64,000 nt of DNA from Parasphaerochaeta coccoides DSM 17374 (GTDB taxonomy: Bacteria; Spirochaetota; Spirochaetia; Sphaerochaetales; Sphaerochaetaceae). This document shows, piece by piece, positions 35,336 through 44,070 of the stretch. The notes below the pieces were generated by a model. The model ran no database searches. It saw only the letters and a program-made list of their open reading frames with translations, and had not been told where the DNA came from. The stretch is taken from assembly GCF_000208385.1 (NCBI RefSeq), contig NC_015436.1, forward strand, positions 1,488,001-1,552,000. Direction: 5' to 3'. A program made the translations under genes and the position numbers. The first letter of the stretch is position 1. Each line of letters starts with the position of its first letter.

Positions 35336-35890
35336 TCAGAACCTATACATCACACCGAGCGATGATGTAAAAACTGAAAACACGGTCAATAAAGGATTAT
35401 ACTCAACCTTCATGCCTTGCGTGCCGTCGGCATTGTCACGTGGGAAGAAAACAATGACCGGCACGTCCACATTTATGAAAACAGACCAGTTCCCGGTATT
35501 AGTAAAAAATTCCGGACGCACTTTCAAACCAGCGGTACCCATGAAAGTTCCGTCTTTTATATGAGTCAATGCCCAGGCTCCCGCGCCGATTTTTAGGCGG
35601 AAATTATCCCCGAAATCAAAGGGTATGGTTGCATCAAGAGAAAAAACGGGTGCGGCGTTGAACACCTCAGTGTCTTCACTGCTTTCCGACATGTTCGCAA
35701 ACGCCTTAATGCCAAACGGATAGCCAACACCAGGAGTCAGGGAAATCGGACCAACAGGAATATCAGCCACAATCCCGGTGACAAAGACTCCAAACTGGAC
35801 TCCAACACCAAAGTCCTGAGCCATGACAGGTGTGACACAGGCGACAAGCAATACCACTGCAATCGCAAAAATCATCTTCATCTTTTTCAT
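35336..35890 (-). CDS. Predicted small outer-membrane beta-barrel protein
   Basis: Exported protein of 184 aa. The signal peptide MKKMKMIFAIAVVLLVACVTPVMAQ has an AxA-like site (VMA-Q), with an internal Cys that does not form a good lipobox. Mature strands alternate hydrophobic and polar residues (DFGVGVQFGVFVTGIVADIP, FRLKIGAGAWALTHI), and it ends GVMYRF, with the terminal Phe typical of barrels. The start is ATG 35890 with AAGGG six bases upstream; a TTG two codons earlier is unlikely. It is last in a same-strand series from Mrp; function unknown. Confidence 0.75.
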   Translation of the reverse strand: MKKMKMIFAIAVVLLVACVTPVMAQDFGVGVQFGVFVTGIVADIPVGPISLTPGVGYPFGIKAFANMSESSEDTEVFNAAPVFSLDATIPFDFGDNFRLKIGAGAWALTHIKDGTFMGTAGLKVRPEFFTNTGNWSVFINVDVPVIVFFPRDNADGTQGMKVEYNPLLTVFSVFTSSLGVMYRF

Positions 35891-35966
35891 AAGCAACCCT
35901 TATAATATATAATTAAGAAAATCAAGACCGCTAAAAGCAGGACGCGGGATTTCTCCAGCCTCATCA

Positions 35967-37217
35967 TCATAAAGAGTATCCGACTCTCCCCATGATAGTC
36001 TTCAAAGCATGAAAGGACGTGTCAGCAGGGATGGGGATGACGGACTTCGTCCTTTTCAGGATGAGACTGTCTTGGGTTGCCTCGACACTATGGAGGCCGG
36101 CATTCATTCGGGCATTCTCATAGGCTGTGAACGCAATCGCAGACATCCATGAACGATTTTCCCCTGGCTCAAGGGTGAAAAAGGTTGGCACTCCATCACA
36201 CTGCCCTTGCACGACTGCCTGCGCAAGGCCGCTATCCTTATGATAGACCCCCATGCCGCAGACAATTTCTCCGGAAAGACCGGTTCCTCCGTCGTACAGA
36301 GCATAGGGGGTGCGTTGAAAACCACCATAGTTGAAACCAAAATGGGTGTAGTCAGCCGGAACATGACCCTCCCCCCTGTACGCCGGGCCGGGAGCAAAAA
36401 CGACATACGCCATCTGTTGACGGGGATTGACCGCCACAGTCCAGGAAAGAGGCGCATCCCGTGGAACCAGACCGCTGATGAAGTCAGCAGTACCGGTCAT
36501 ACCGGAAAAGACGGACATATCAACCGTGTCTCCCCCAAAACCGGGAGCCTGCTTCAACTTTTCGAAAACAGCTCCTGGTTGAAGCCGCCGCTGTATGGAA
36601 GGCAGTTCCTGATACTCGGATACATACCAATGCGAAGCCACGGAACTGATGTAGCTGTCGCTTTCAAGGAAAGGCGCTCCGAGCAAACTTTGGAACGAAG
36701 CCTCGGCCTGAAGCGGAGAAGAACCGGTATTGGTCATGATGTATCCGCTGTACAAGACAGGATGGAAGGGAAGCATCACATCCACCTTGCGGATGCGCCA
36801 CTGGTTTCCATCTTCTTTATTCCTTAACGTGGACAGAAGCCAGACTCCTCCAAATTCCGGATCGGTCCCATACCTCTCGACCATCCAGTACCCACGGGAT
36901 GAAGCTCCATCGTAAGGATGCAGAACATCTCCGACACGAGAAGTCATGCCGACATTGGGGAAACTGAAATATCCTCCGGCACGATGATAAAGAAGTTGTT
37001 CATCGCGCCAGAAATCATGGTTGTCATCATTGTAGACCGACATGCCATGACCATGATACCACGGGACTCCATGAGCATTGAGACGACCACCAAGACGGTT
37101 CGGGGCGCTGAACTCCAAAATCATCCCGCCTTGATCCTCAATGACGGCATGGACGGCATCATTGCTCAGGACGCTGGCGGTGCGACCGGCCCACAAAGAA
37201 AGACGGCGGATATCCAT
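35967..37217 (-). CDS. Galactose-mutarotase-like protein, uncharacterised
   Basis: Cytoplasmic 416-aa protein, beta-rich, with no signal peptide. Its pattern (VIEDQGGMILEFSAPNRLGG, then PFHPVLYSGYIMTNTGSSPL, then LEPGENRSWMSAIAFTAYE) resembles the supersandwich of aldose-1-epimerase-like and carbohydrate-binding proteins. I do not see the catalytic His/Glu arrangement clearly enough to name an enzyme. ATG 37217 has AAGGGG upstream. It follows the SIMPL gene by 61 bases. A sugar-related role is inferred from fold only. Confidence 0.65.
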   Translation of the reverse strand: MDIRRLSLWAGRTASVLSNDAVHAVIEDQGGMILEFSAPNRLGGRLNAHGVPWYHGHGMSVYNDDNHDFWRDEQLLYHRAGGYFSFPNVGMTSRVGDVLHPYDGASSRGYWMVERYGTDPEFGGVWLLSTLRNKEDGNQWRIRKVDVMLPFHPVLYSGYIMTNTGSSPLQAEASFQSLLGAPFLESDSYISSVASHWYVSEYQELPSIQRRLQPGAVFEKLKQAPGFGGDTVDMSVFSGMTGTADFISGLVPRDAPLSWTVAVNPRQQMAYVVFAPGPAYRGEGHVPADYTHFGFNYGGFQRTPYALYDGGTGLSGEIVCGMGVYHKDSGLAQAVVQGQCDGVPTFFTLEPGENRSWMSAIAFTAYENARMNAGLHSVEATQDSLILKRTKSVIPIPADTSFHALKTIMGRVGYSL

Positions 37218-37278
37218 TGCCTACCCCTTGATTACAGGATTGCCAAGGACATCCGCGCCAATGGAGGCATAGGAGGCT

Positions 37279-38055
37279 TCAGTCAAGGACATAGACCACG
37301 TAAACGGTAGCGGAAATCTCTATTTCTCCCGTAGGAAGCTCGACAGGGGCGTATGCGTCAGCACTTGCCATCATGGGCATTGCGGTCTTAAGCTCCAGTG
37401 ATTCGTTCCGAAGGAAATTCGTAGAACTGTTGGTTTCACTGATCCGCAGGGCGCGTCCTACGCTCCGTCCGGCCCCCGCTGCGTAATCAGAGGCTTTGGA
37501 CAGGGCATCACCCATCGCCTTGGCGCGAGCATCGGAAAGCGCGGCTTCTTCATCATCGCGTCCGAACCGGACGGATGAAATCTCAATGGCATCAATCCGT
37601 CCCAGGGCAGCAAGCAATCCGCCCAAGCCATCACTGTCTTCCGCCAAGCGGTAGGTCACTGAAATCCTCTGGGAAGCACGCTGGCCAACGGTAACGCGGA
37701 TATTGTCCCGCCATTCATATTCAGGCCCCATATCCAGAGCCGTCGTCACTATGTCCTTCTCCAACACCCCGGCATTCTTCACCAGCGTGAGAATCTGACC
37801 CATCTTCTCAATGACCACGTCCTGAGCCTCTGCGGAAGTCGGCGCACGGTGGGTGACTCCCACAGTGAAACTAGCTACATCAGGAGCAACCTTGACCACC
37901 GCCGTCCCCGATACCTCGATGGTCGATGTAGCGGAAGCGTTGACGTTTCCCTGCAAGGATGAACAACCGGCAAGAACGACAATGGCAAGTACAGCAAACG
38001 CCACCACGCTTATTTTCCGCATAGTGATTTTCCGAATAGTACGGATATCTTTCAT
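37279..38055 (-). CDS. SIMPL-domain (DUF541) lipoprotein
   Basis: Lipoprotein of 258 aa. The start is ATG 38055 with AAGGAG nine bases upstream. The signal peptide ends VLAGC (Cys about 31). The mature part is a SIMPL domain: IEVSGTAVVKVAPDVASFTVGV is the characteristic first strand. It continues with YEWRDNIRVTVGQRASQRISVTYRL and an ARAKAMGDALSKASDYAAGAGRSVG helix, and ends EIEISATVYVVYVLD. SIMPL proteins are periplasmic or surface proteins of poorly defined role, some linked to oxidative stress. It lies in a series after the Nudix gene. Confidence 0.9.
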   Translation of the reverse strand: MKDIRTIRKITMRKISVVAFAVLAIVVLAGCSSLQGNVNASATSTIEVSGTAVVKVAPDVASFTVGVTHRAPTSAEAQDVVIEKMGQILTLVKNAGVLEKDIVTTALDMGPEYEWRDNIRVTVGQRASQRISVTYRLAEDSDGLGGLLAALGRIDAIEISSVRFGRDDEEAALSDARAKAMGDALSKASDYAAGAGRSVGRALRISETNSSTNFLRNESLELKTAMPMMASADAYAPVELPTGEIEISATVYVVYVLD

Positions 38056-38104
38056 TTTTCTTTTCTCCTTATCTTCATAAACCATTGAAATCTTCTGAAG
38101 TTAC

Positions 38105-38719
38105 TCAGCTCAAGAGTCCGGGACGATGAAATGTCGCGCGTAGAAAGAACCCCAGCGCCATCATCATGATTCCGTTTCCGTAAAGACTGTTGCCCATGTC
38201 ACGCACGACATCAGAAACCGGTACGGAAATGATATCAATCTGCTCATTCATGTCAAGTTGTTGGGGAACCACTTTCCCCTCGAACCCTTCCATGAGAAAG
38301 AAATTTGAATAATTGTTCATGAAAGCCGCATTGGGGTTCACCCTCCCCAACAGACTGACCGTCATGACATCTATGCCGGTTTCTTCCCGAAGTTCACGAC
38401 GCGCGGCAGCTTCAGGAGATTCATTCTTCTCCACTACTCCCGCCGGGAACTCCCTGGTCACCGTCCCGCTGCCATGGCGGAACTGTTCCACCATGACAAA
38501 ATGCGGAACTCCTTTCTCATCTCGGTACCAAGGCAACATGGTCACCCACTCCGGCGCGGCTACTTCAATGAAAGAAGAACAGCGTCCATCCGAAGAATGT
38601 CGTTTCACATGGTATACATCAAAAATAGGACCTTTCCACGCCAGTTCCCGTCCTTCGGTTTCCCAGACAAGGTGCGCCGTCATGTCTTTGCCGACACCAT
38701 CTTCATGCGTATCCTCCAT
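38105..38719 (-). CDS. Nudix hydrolase (ADP-ribose pyrophosphatase-like)
   Basis: Mg-dependent nucleoside-diphosphate-X hydrolase of 204 aa. The Nudix box runs from about residue 94 to 117: GVVEKNESPEAAARREL followed by REETGID, giving GX5EX7REUXEEXGU. The preceding TREFPAG and following NAAFMNNYSNFFL fit ADP-ribose pyrophosphatase-type members. The start is ATG 38719 behind CAGGAGG, overlapping the end of the Mrp gene by 17 bases, so it is co-translated with it. Substrate not proven. Confidence 0.93.
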   Translation of the reverse strand: MEDTHEDGVGKDMTAHLVWETEGRELAWKGPIFDVYHVKRHSSDGRCSSFIEVAAPEWVTMLPWYRDEKGVPHFVMVEQFRHGSGTVTREFPAGVVEKNESPEAAARRELREETGIDVMTVSLLGRVNPNAAFMNNYSNFFLMEGFEGKVVPQQLDMNEQIDIISVPVSDVVRDMGNSLYGNGIMMMALGFFLRATFHRPGLLS

Positions 38720-39635
38720 TGCGGTTTTCCTCCTGTGTACGTTTGTCCGCCTCATCAGCTTCCGCCTTTACTTTCTTAGCCTCCGCTTCAATCATCTCCA
38801 GGTAATCATCCTCCAGAGCATCAATGTAGGAAGCTATCTCACGAAGCGCCACGGCACTGGGGCCAGCGGCAGGTTCTGATACCCATGATGTTCCCGCGTC
38901 TTCCGCCTCCCTGAGTTCAACTTCAATAGGAACCCGTCCCAGGAAAGGAACGGACATATCCTGTGCCATCAGTTTTCCGCCGCCTATGCCGAAAATCGGT
39001 ATCTCATGGCTGCAATGAGGACAGCGCAGACCACTCATGTTCTCAACGACCCCCAGGATGGGGACTCCAAGCCTCCGTGAGAAAGTGACGCTCTTGCGGG
39101 AGTCGGCGACCGCGACAGCCTGAGCCGTAGTGACGATGATGCTCCCGGTCAAACCGGGCAGATTCTGGATGACGGCAAGAGGTTCATCTCCCGTACCCGG
39201 CGGCGTATCAATCAGCAGATAGTCCAGATTTCCCCACTCCACGTCCGCCAGGAACTGCTTGATGGCGGCCAGTTTCATCGGCCCGCGCCAGACGACAGGA
39301 GCGTCAGAATCAGAGAGCGCGAAGGACAAGCTCACGACTTTCAAACCCGGACGTGGTTCGACAGGAAAAAGACTGGTTCCATCCTCGGTTTCCATGAGAC
39401 GGCCTTCCACGCCGAACATCTTTGCTACATTGGGCCCGTGGAGGTCGGTATCCAGGACTCCGACCTTCCGTCCTGCGTCAACCAAGGCATTGGCAAGATT
39501 GACAGTGACAGTTGTCTTGCCCACTCCTCCCTTACCGCTCATCACCAGTATCTTGCGGCGAATCCGATCCATGCGTTCCTTGATTTTCTTCATCTGCGTG
39601 ATTTGAGCTTCAAAATCCATGTATTCACCTGCCAC
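38703..39635 (-). CDS. mrp: Mrp/NBP35 family iron-sulfur carrier ATPase
   Basis: P-loop ATPase of 310 aa that binds and transfers Fe-S clusters to apoproteins. The deviant Walker A SGKGGVGKTT lies at 33-42. DTDLHGPNVAKMFG, LLIDTPPGTGDEPL (Walker B region) and the cluster ligand CPHC near residue 206 follow. The C-terminus is extended by a charged helix (EAEAKKVKAEADEADKR). It begins with GTG 39635 behind GGGAGG; ATG 39620, five codons in, is an alternative. It opens a series with Nudix and SIMPL genes. Confidence 0.95.
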   Translation of the reverse strand: MAGEYMDFEAQITQMKKIKERMDRIRRKILVMSGKGGVGKTTVTVNLANALVDAGRKVGVLDTDLHGPNVAKMFGVEGRLMETEDGTSLFPVEPRPGLKVVSLSFALSDSDAPVVWRGPMKLAAIKQFLADVEWGNLDYLLIDTPPGTGDEPLAVIQNLPGLTGSIIVTTAQAVAVADSRKSVTFSRRLGVPILGVVENMSGLRCPHCSHEIPIFGIGGGKLMAQDMSVPFLGRVPIEVELREAEDAGTSWVSEPAAGPSAVALREIASYIDALEDDYLEMIEAEAKKVKAEADEADKRTQEENRNGGYA

Positions 39636-39781
39636 ACCGCACCTCCCGGATTAGCCGTCACGTATGCTCCGGCGACATCCGCGACCTACCCGTATACCAT
39701 ACGCCAAGACGCATGGATGGGCAAGTCGGTGAAAATTTCGGCATAGTTGGTATACTTCGGCATACTTACGCATAAACTCAC

Positions 39782-39811
39782 TTGAAAGGGTGGATTATTA
39801 TTTATTATAGT
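39782..39811 (+). promoter_or_regulatory. Sigma-70 type promoter for oadG-oadA
   Basis: TTGAAA (39782-39787) and TATAGT (39806-39811) are 18 bases apart in an AT-rich stretch, about 55 bases upstream of oadG. Both boxes are close to consensus. Confidence 0.55.
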
Positions 39812-39864
39812 TATAGTGTTGCGCCCGTCACAGGGCTCGACCTAGTCTTGCCAAAGGAGCTTGT

Positions 39865-40125
39865 ATGGTAGCTTTGAACCTGCTCTATGTTTTTTCGCCA
39901 ATCGTTTCCGTTGTCTTGGAAATAACAATTGTCATCCTGCTTGCGCTTATCCTGAAAGCTGTGAGGAAACCATCCTCTATACATGAGGAAACCGTGGAAC
40001 CAGCAACTTCCGCAACATCGCTTCCTCCTTACGCAGTGATTTCAAACCCACCATCATCCGTGGTCTCCAAGGACGCGGAAATAGCGGCGGCAATTGCGGT
40101 CGCTCTCGATAAGTCAAAAAAATAA
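39865..40125 (+). CDS. oadG: OadG-like small membrane subunit of biotin-dependent decarboxylase
   Basis: Small protein of 86 aa. One N-terminal membrane helix (VVLEITIVILLALILKAV) is followed by a Pro/Ser/Thr-rich linker and the ending SKDAEIAAAIAVALDKSKK. The D-A-E-I-A-A-A-I-A-V-A stretch is the hallmark of oxaloacetate decarboxylase gamma chains. AAAGGAG precedes the ATG. OadG anchors and stabilises the OadA-OadB complex. The alpha-type gene follows 24 bases later; no OadB gene is present in the window. Confidence 0.85.
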   Translation: MVALNLLYVFSPIVSVVLEITIVILLALILKAVRKPSSIHEETVEPATSATSLPPYAVISNPPSSVVSKDAEIAAAIAVALDKSKK

Positions 40126-40149
40126 GGCGTTCAGCCGAAGGATCATCTG

Positions 40150-42330
40150 ATGAAGAAAAAAGTCAAATTCATGTGTACGGCGTTCCGCGACGGGTTCCAG
40201 TCCGTCTATGGCGCACGTGTATTCACCAAAGATTTCATGCCCGCCGTAGCCGCCGCTCGTGAAGCCGGCATCACCCATTTCGAGGCTGGTGGCGGAGCCC
40301 GTTTCCAAGCCCTGTATTTCTACAGCAACGAAGACGCTTTCGCCATGATGGATGAATTCCGCGCCACGGCCGGTCCTAACTCCGACCTACAGACTCTCTC
40401 CCGCGGCGTCAACGTAGTCGGCCTGGATTCTCAGCCTCGCGATATCATCAAGCTGCACGCCGACCTTTTCAAGAAGCATGGAATGAGTACCATCCGCAAC
40501 TTCGATGCCCTCAACGATGTCAACAATCTGGTGGACAGTGGTCGCTACATCAATGAAGCCGGACTGCGCCATGAAGTGACAGTCACCATGATGAGCCTGC
40601 CTCCCGGAACCACAGGAGCCCACGACCCTGACTTCTACGAGGGCGTACTCCGCAAGATACTGGATGCAGGCATCAAGTTCCAGTCCGTCTGTTTCAAGGA
40701 TGCATCCGGCACATCAGTTCCCGCCATTGTTCACGAAACAATCAAGAGAGCTCGCAAGCTGCTGGGCAAGGACATGAACATCGTGTTCCACTCCCATGAT
40801 ACCGCCGGGGTCTGCATCAATCAGTACATCAATGCGCTGGACGCTGGAGCCGACCAGGTGGATCTCTCCCTGTCCCCCGTTTCAGGCGGAACCTGCCAGC
40901 CGGACATCATCACCATGTGGCATGCCCTGCGCAATACCGACTATGACTTGGGTATCGACATCAAGAAAATCCAGGAAGCCGAGCGCGTCTTCGAGGACTG
41001 CATGAAGGATTATTTCACGCCGCCTGAAGCCACCACGGTCAACCCAAACATCCCGTTCTTCCCCCTTCCCGGCGGAGCGCTGACTGCCAATACCCAAATG
41101 CTCCGCGACAACGGACTGATGGATCGCTATCCCGAAATTGTCGAGGCGATGGGCGAGACCGTCGCCAAAGGCGGCTTCGGTACTTCCGTCACCCCGGTGT
41201 CTCAGTTCTATTTCCAGCAAGCCTTCAACAATGTCATGTTCGGACCCTGGAAAAAAATTGCAGAAGGGTACGGCAAGATGGTACTGGGTTATTTCGGCAA
41301 GACACCTGTCGCTCCGGATCCTGAAGTCGTGAAGATAGCCGCCGAACAGATGAAACTTGAGCCCACCACGAAAAAGGTCGTGGATATCAACGATGCCGAT
41401 CCCAAGAAAGGTCGCAAGGCCGCCATTGATGCTCTGAAGAACGCCGGAGTGCCGGAGACTGAAGAAAACATCTTCATTGCCGCGTCCTGCAAGGAAAAGG
41501 GCATCCTGTTCCTTACGGGCAAGAGCAAGGCCAATGGCATACGCAAGACCGATCCGGCCGAGGAAACTGCAAAGAAAAACGGAGAATACACGGTCACGGT
41601 CAATGGCACTGCCTATGGTGTCAAGATTGGCAAGGACGGTGTAGAGGTCAACGGCAAGACATATCCGCTTGACGTGGCATATGGCATTGATGCCGCCGCC
41701 ATCGCCGCGGCAGTATCCGCTCCGGTAGTGGATGCTCCCGCAGTGGTTCCCTCCCCCGCAGTTTCCGCAGGCGTGACGGTGACCGGCGGTTCCGAAGTCA
41801 AGGCTCCGATGCCTGGCCTGGTTCTGCGCGTAGAGGTCAAACCCGGCCAGCAGGTCAAGAAGAACCAGCTCATCCTTGTCATGGAAGCCATGAAGATGGA
41901 GAACGAAATCTTCTCTCCCGTTGACGGTATAATCACATCTATCCCCGTTGCGGTCGGACAGCAGTTGAACACAGATGATGTGCTTGCCACCATTGGAGGT
42001 ACGGCTTCTGCCACGCCGGCGGCCGCTCCTTCTCCAGCTCCTGTAGCTTCCGCTCCAGTCCCTGTTTCTGAGGCGGTGGTCGTTCCGGCTTCAGTAGTAC
42101 CGGTGAACGTCACCGGAGGCACTCCGGTCAAGGCTCCGATGCCCGGTCTGGTTCTGCGCATAGAGGTCAAGCCCGGACAGAAGGTCAAGAAGAACCAACT
42201 CATCCTTGTCATGGAAGCCATGAAGATGGAGAATGAAATCTTCTCTCCTGCCGAAGGCACGGTAGCCTCCATCGCTGTTTCAGCTGGACAGCAGCTCGGT
42301 ACTGACGACCTTCTGGTAGTCATCGCCTGA
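40150..42330 (+). CDS. oadA: OadA-like carboxyltransferase with two tandem biotinyl domains
   Basis: Alpha chain of a biotin-dependent oxaloacetate/methylmalonyl-CoA-type decarboxylase or pyruvate carboxylase B subunit, 726 aa. The carboxyltransferase barrel (about 1-300) has TAFRDGFQSVYGARV at the start, CFKDASGT with the carbamylated Lys region, and FHSHDTAG with metal-binding His residues. A conserved domain follows to about 460. Two biotinyl domains come next, separated by Ala/Pro-rich linkers: VKAPMPGLV...MEAMKMENE with biotin Lys about 582, and again with Lys about 692. One domain is the norm, so the second is a duplication. The upstream oadG argues for a membrane-bound, possibly sodium-pumping complex. 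Confidence 0.93.
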   Translation: MKKKVKFMCTAFRDGFQSVYGARVFTKDFMPAVAAAREAGITHFEAGGGARFQALYFYSNEDAFAMMDEFRATAGPNSDLQTLSRGVNVVGLDSQPRDIIKLHADLFKKHGMSTIRNFDALNDVNNLVDSGRYINEAGLRHEVTVTMMSLPPGTTGAHDPDFYEGVLRKILDAGIKFQSVCFKDASGTSVPAIVHETIKRARKLLGKDMNIVFHSHDTAGVCINQYINALDAGADQVDLSLSPVSGGTCQPDIITMWHALRNTDYDLGIDIKKIQEAERVFEDCMKDYFTPPEATTVNPNIPFFPLPGGALTANTQMLRDNGLMDRYPEIVEAMGETVAKGGFGTSVTPVSQFYFQQAFNNVMFGPWKKIAEGYGKMVLGYFGKTPVAPDPEVVKIAAEQMKLEPTTKKVVDINDADPKKGRKAAIDALKNAGVPETEENIFIAASCKEKGILFLTGKSKANGIRKTDPAEETAKKNGEYTVTVNGTAYGVKIGKDGVEVNGKTYPLDVAYGIDAAAIAAAVSAPVVDAPAVVPSPAVSAGVTVTGGSEVKAPMPGLVLRVEVKPGQQVKKNQLILVMEAMKMENEIFSPVDGIITSIPVAVGQQLNTDDVLATIGGTASATPAAAPSPAPVASAPVPVSEAVVVPASVVPVNVTGGTPVKAPMPGLVLRIEVKPGQKVKKNQLILVMEAMKMENEIFSPAEGTVASIAVSAGQQLGTDDLLVVIA

Positions 42331-42360
42331 GCTTTTTGTCCCTTTTACACTCTCATGCAG

Positions 42361-42396
42361 GTTGCCGCCGGACATCAGGCGGCAACTTTTCTTTTT
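42361..42396 (+). terminator. Intrinsic terminator after oadA
   Basis: GTTGCCGCC (42361-42369) pairs perfectly with GGCGGCAAC (42378-42386), followed by TTTTCTTTTT. Confidence 0.95.
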
Positions 42397-42469
42397 ATTG
42401 ACGCCAGGCATGTCCACGAGTATTCTTCATAAGACACTCCGGACGATGTGCCGGGAAAGGAGCCGAACG

Positions 42470-42583
42470 ATGGATGACAGATTATTCGTAAGATACGCGG
42501 ATCCGCTTCCTCCTGACTGGAGTCCTGATCCTGAACCCTTGCAGGAAGGTCCTGCTTGTGATGACGAGACATGTGATATCTGA
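42470..42583 (+). CDS. Small acidic protein (37 aa), unknown
   Basis: Short ORF with a strong ribosome-binding site: AAAGGAG ends eight bases before ATG 42470. The product MDDRLFVRYADPLPPDWSPD... is acidic and rich in Pro and Asp, with two Cys near the end (ACDDETCDI). It lies after the oadA terminator and 66 bases before the dCMP deaminase gene, so it may be the first gene of that transcript. No family recognised. A larger in-frame ORF from 42362 begins inside the terminator and is rejected. Confidence 0.5.
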   Translation: MDDRLFVRYADPLPPDWSPDPEPLQEGPACDDETCDI

Positions 42584-42649
42584 GACTGCATACCTTGTTC
42601 CATGAGCCTGCTTCAGTTATGATGGCTTCATGGACAAGGAGGTTCACTG

Positions 42650-43135
42650 ATGCCAAAAAGACCTGATTATATTTCATGGGATGAGTATTTCATGGGAGTA
42701 GCTCTTCTGTCCGCCATGCGCAGCAAGGATCCCAGCACACAGGTCGGAGCGTGCATCGTCAGTCCTGAGAAACGGATAGTGGGCGTTGGATACAATGGTT
42801 TCCCAAGCGGATGCAATGACGATGACCTGCCATGGGAGCGTGAAGGCGCTTTTCTTGAAACAAAGTACCCATTTGTCTGCCATGCGGAACTTAATGCAAT
42901 CCTGAACAGCAGCGGTAACCTGAAAGGCAGTTCCCTCTATGTCGCTCTTTTTCCCTGCAATGAATGCGCCAAGGCAATCATCCAAGCCGGCATTGTGGAA
43001 ATAGTCTACCTTTCCGACAAATACGCCGATACTGACGCTGTCAAAGCCTCAAAAAGGATGTTCGGACAGGCACAGGTCAGGCTGCGGCAGATTACACCTT
43101 CCGGAAAACGTCTGGTCATTGAACTGAAAGTCTGA
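42650..43135 (+). CDS. dCMP deaminase family protein
   Basis: Zinc-dependent deoxycytidylate deaminase (ComEB-like) of 161 aa, supplying dUMP for thymidylate synthesis. The zinc motifs are CHAELNAI near residue 77, with catalytic Glu, and PCNECAKAI near 103. The N-terminal block [21 protein letters not shown] is typical of dCMP rather than cytidine deaminases, as is [16 protein letters not shown] precedes ATG 42650. Confidence 0.95.
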   Translation: MPKRPDYISWDEYFMGVALLSAMRSKDPSTQVGACIVSPEKRIVGVGYNGFPSGCNDDDLPWEREGAFLETKYPFVCHAELNAILNSSGNLKGSSLYVALFPCNECAKAIIQAGIVEIVYLSDKYADTDAVKASKRMFGQAQVRLRQITPSGKRLVIELKV

Positions 43136-43183
43136 GAGACCGCCCATGATGATTCCCGCATACTGAATCCTATATACTACTTT

Positions 43184-43423
43184 TTATTGTCCGGGGAATC
43201 CTTCAAAAAAACTGTTTATTCTCGCGGGTGCGTCGGTATTATCCTTGATGTATTTTATATACCCTTTTTGAGAAATTGGATTGAGGGAATCATACGTCAT
43301 TGCCAGAGTAATCAGATTCAAAGTTCCGTTCTTGACTTGATTTGAAGCTTTATAGTAGCCATAGCCGTATAAAGAAAGCAGTATTGCCCCAATAATCAGA
43401 ACCACAATAAAAACTTTTTTCAT
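43184..43423 (-). CDS. Small signal-anchored protein (79 aa), unknown
   Basis: Short protein starting MKKVFIVVLIIGAILLSLYGYGYYKASN. One hydrophobic helix at the N-terminus works as signal or anchor, with a polar tail of about 50 residues (NPISQKGYIKYIKDNTDAPARI). ATG 43423 follows GGAAGAGGG. The local DNA is more AT-rich than its neighbours, which hints at foreign origin or weak constraint. It is divergent from the DtxR-family gene. No family recognised. Confidence 0.5.
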   Translation of the reverse strand: MKKVFIVVLIIGAILLSLYGYGYYKASNQVKNGTLNLITLAMTYDSLNPISQKGYIKYIKDNTDAPARINSFFEGFPGQ

Positions 43424-43596
43424 AGCCCTCTTCCTATAAGATACCAAACATTATTTATTAGAGGCTTATTACAATATAGCGTCGTTACGTGAAAAGCAAT
43501 AAATATCCAGATTATTGTTTCCCTATGCATTCGTCGGGTTTCTTAGTAGTATCTAAGCACAGGATGCCGCAAAATCATTTGAGGAGAAACTCTTTC

Positions 43597-44058
43597 ATGA
43601 AGAAAAAACTGACATTTACCATGGAGAATTATCTGGAGGCAATCTATGAATTGGCACCGGAAGGTCAAGGTGTCAGGCTGACGGATATCGCCGACCGCCT
43701 GGGGGTTTCCAAAGCAAGCGCCAACAGCGCCATGGGCTCCTTGATGGAAAAAGGCTTCCTGAGTTTTGAACCGTACAAGGAAATTTATCTGACGCAACGC
43801 GGTATCCACTTTGCCAAAGACACCACGAAAAAACATCATACCATCCTGGAATTCTTCACCAGTGCCCTGAAGCTGGACTATGAGACAGCCAATGCGGATG
43901 CCTGCGCCATTGAGCATGTAATCAGCTGCGATACCATCAACGCCATGCGACGGTACATGAACAAAGAAGAATGCTGGTGTCATGATGAAGAAACAGACTT
44001 CCTGATTAAACATCCGGAGACCGCCGGAAATACAGCAACAGCGGAAAAAGCTGAATAA
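43597..44058 (+). CDS. DtxR/MntR-family metal-dependent regulator
   Basis: DNA-binding metalloregulator of 153 aa. The N-terminal winged helix has TMENYLEAIYELAPEGQGVRLTDIADRLGVSKASAN, the DtxR family signature, followed by LTQRGIHFAKDTTKKHHTILEFF. The dimer and metal region shows DACAIEHVIS, matching the conserved C(R)xEH block. The C-terminal tail has an unusual ECWCHDEETDF stretch that could add metal ligands. The start is ATG 43597 with GAGGAG upstream; the in-frame extension from 43489 is rejected. Its target is not evident, and no metal transporter lies next to it. Confidence 0.9.
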   Translation: MKKKLTFTMENYLEAIYELAPEGQGVRLTDIADRLGVSKASANSAMGSLMEKGFLSFEPYKEIYLTQRGIHFAKDTTKKHHTILEFFTSALKLDYETANADACAIEHVISCDTINAMRRYMNKEECWCHDEETDFLIKHPETAGNTATAEKAE

Positions 44059-44070
44059 AAGGTTCCCATC

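Noticed and set aside
41613-42323. 236-aa minus-strand ORF opposite the biotinyl domains
   Set aside because: Repetitive Thr/Ser/Gly translation caused by the duplicated domains on the other strand.
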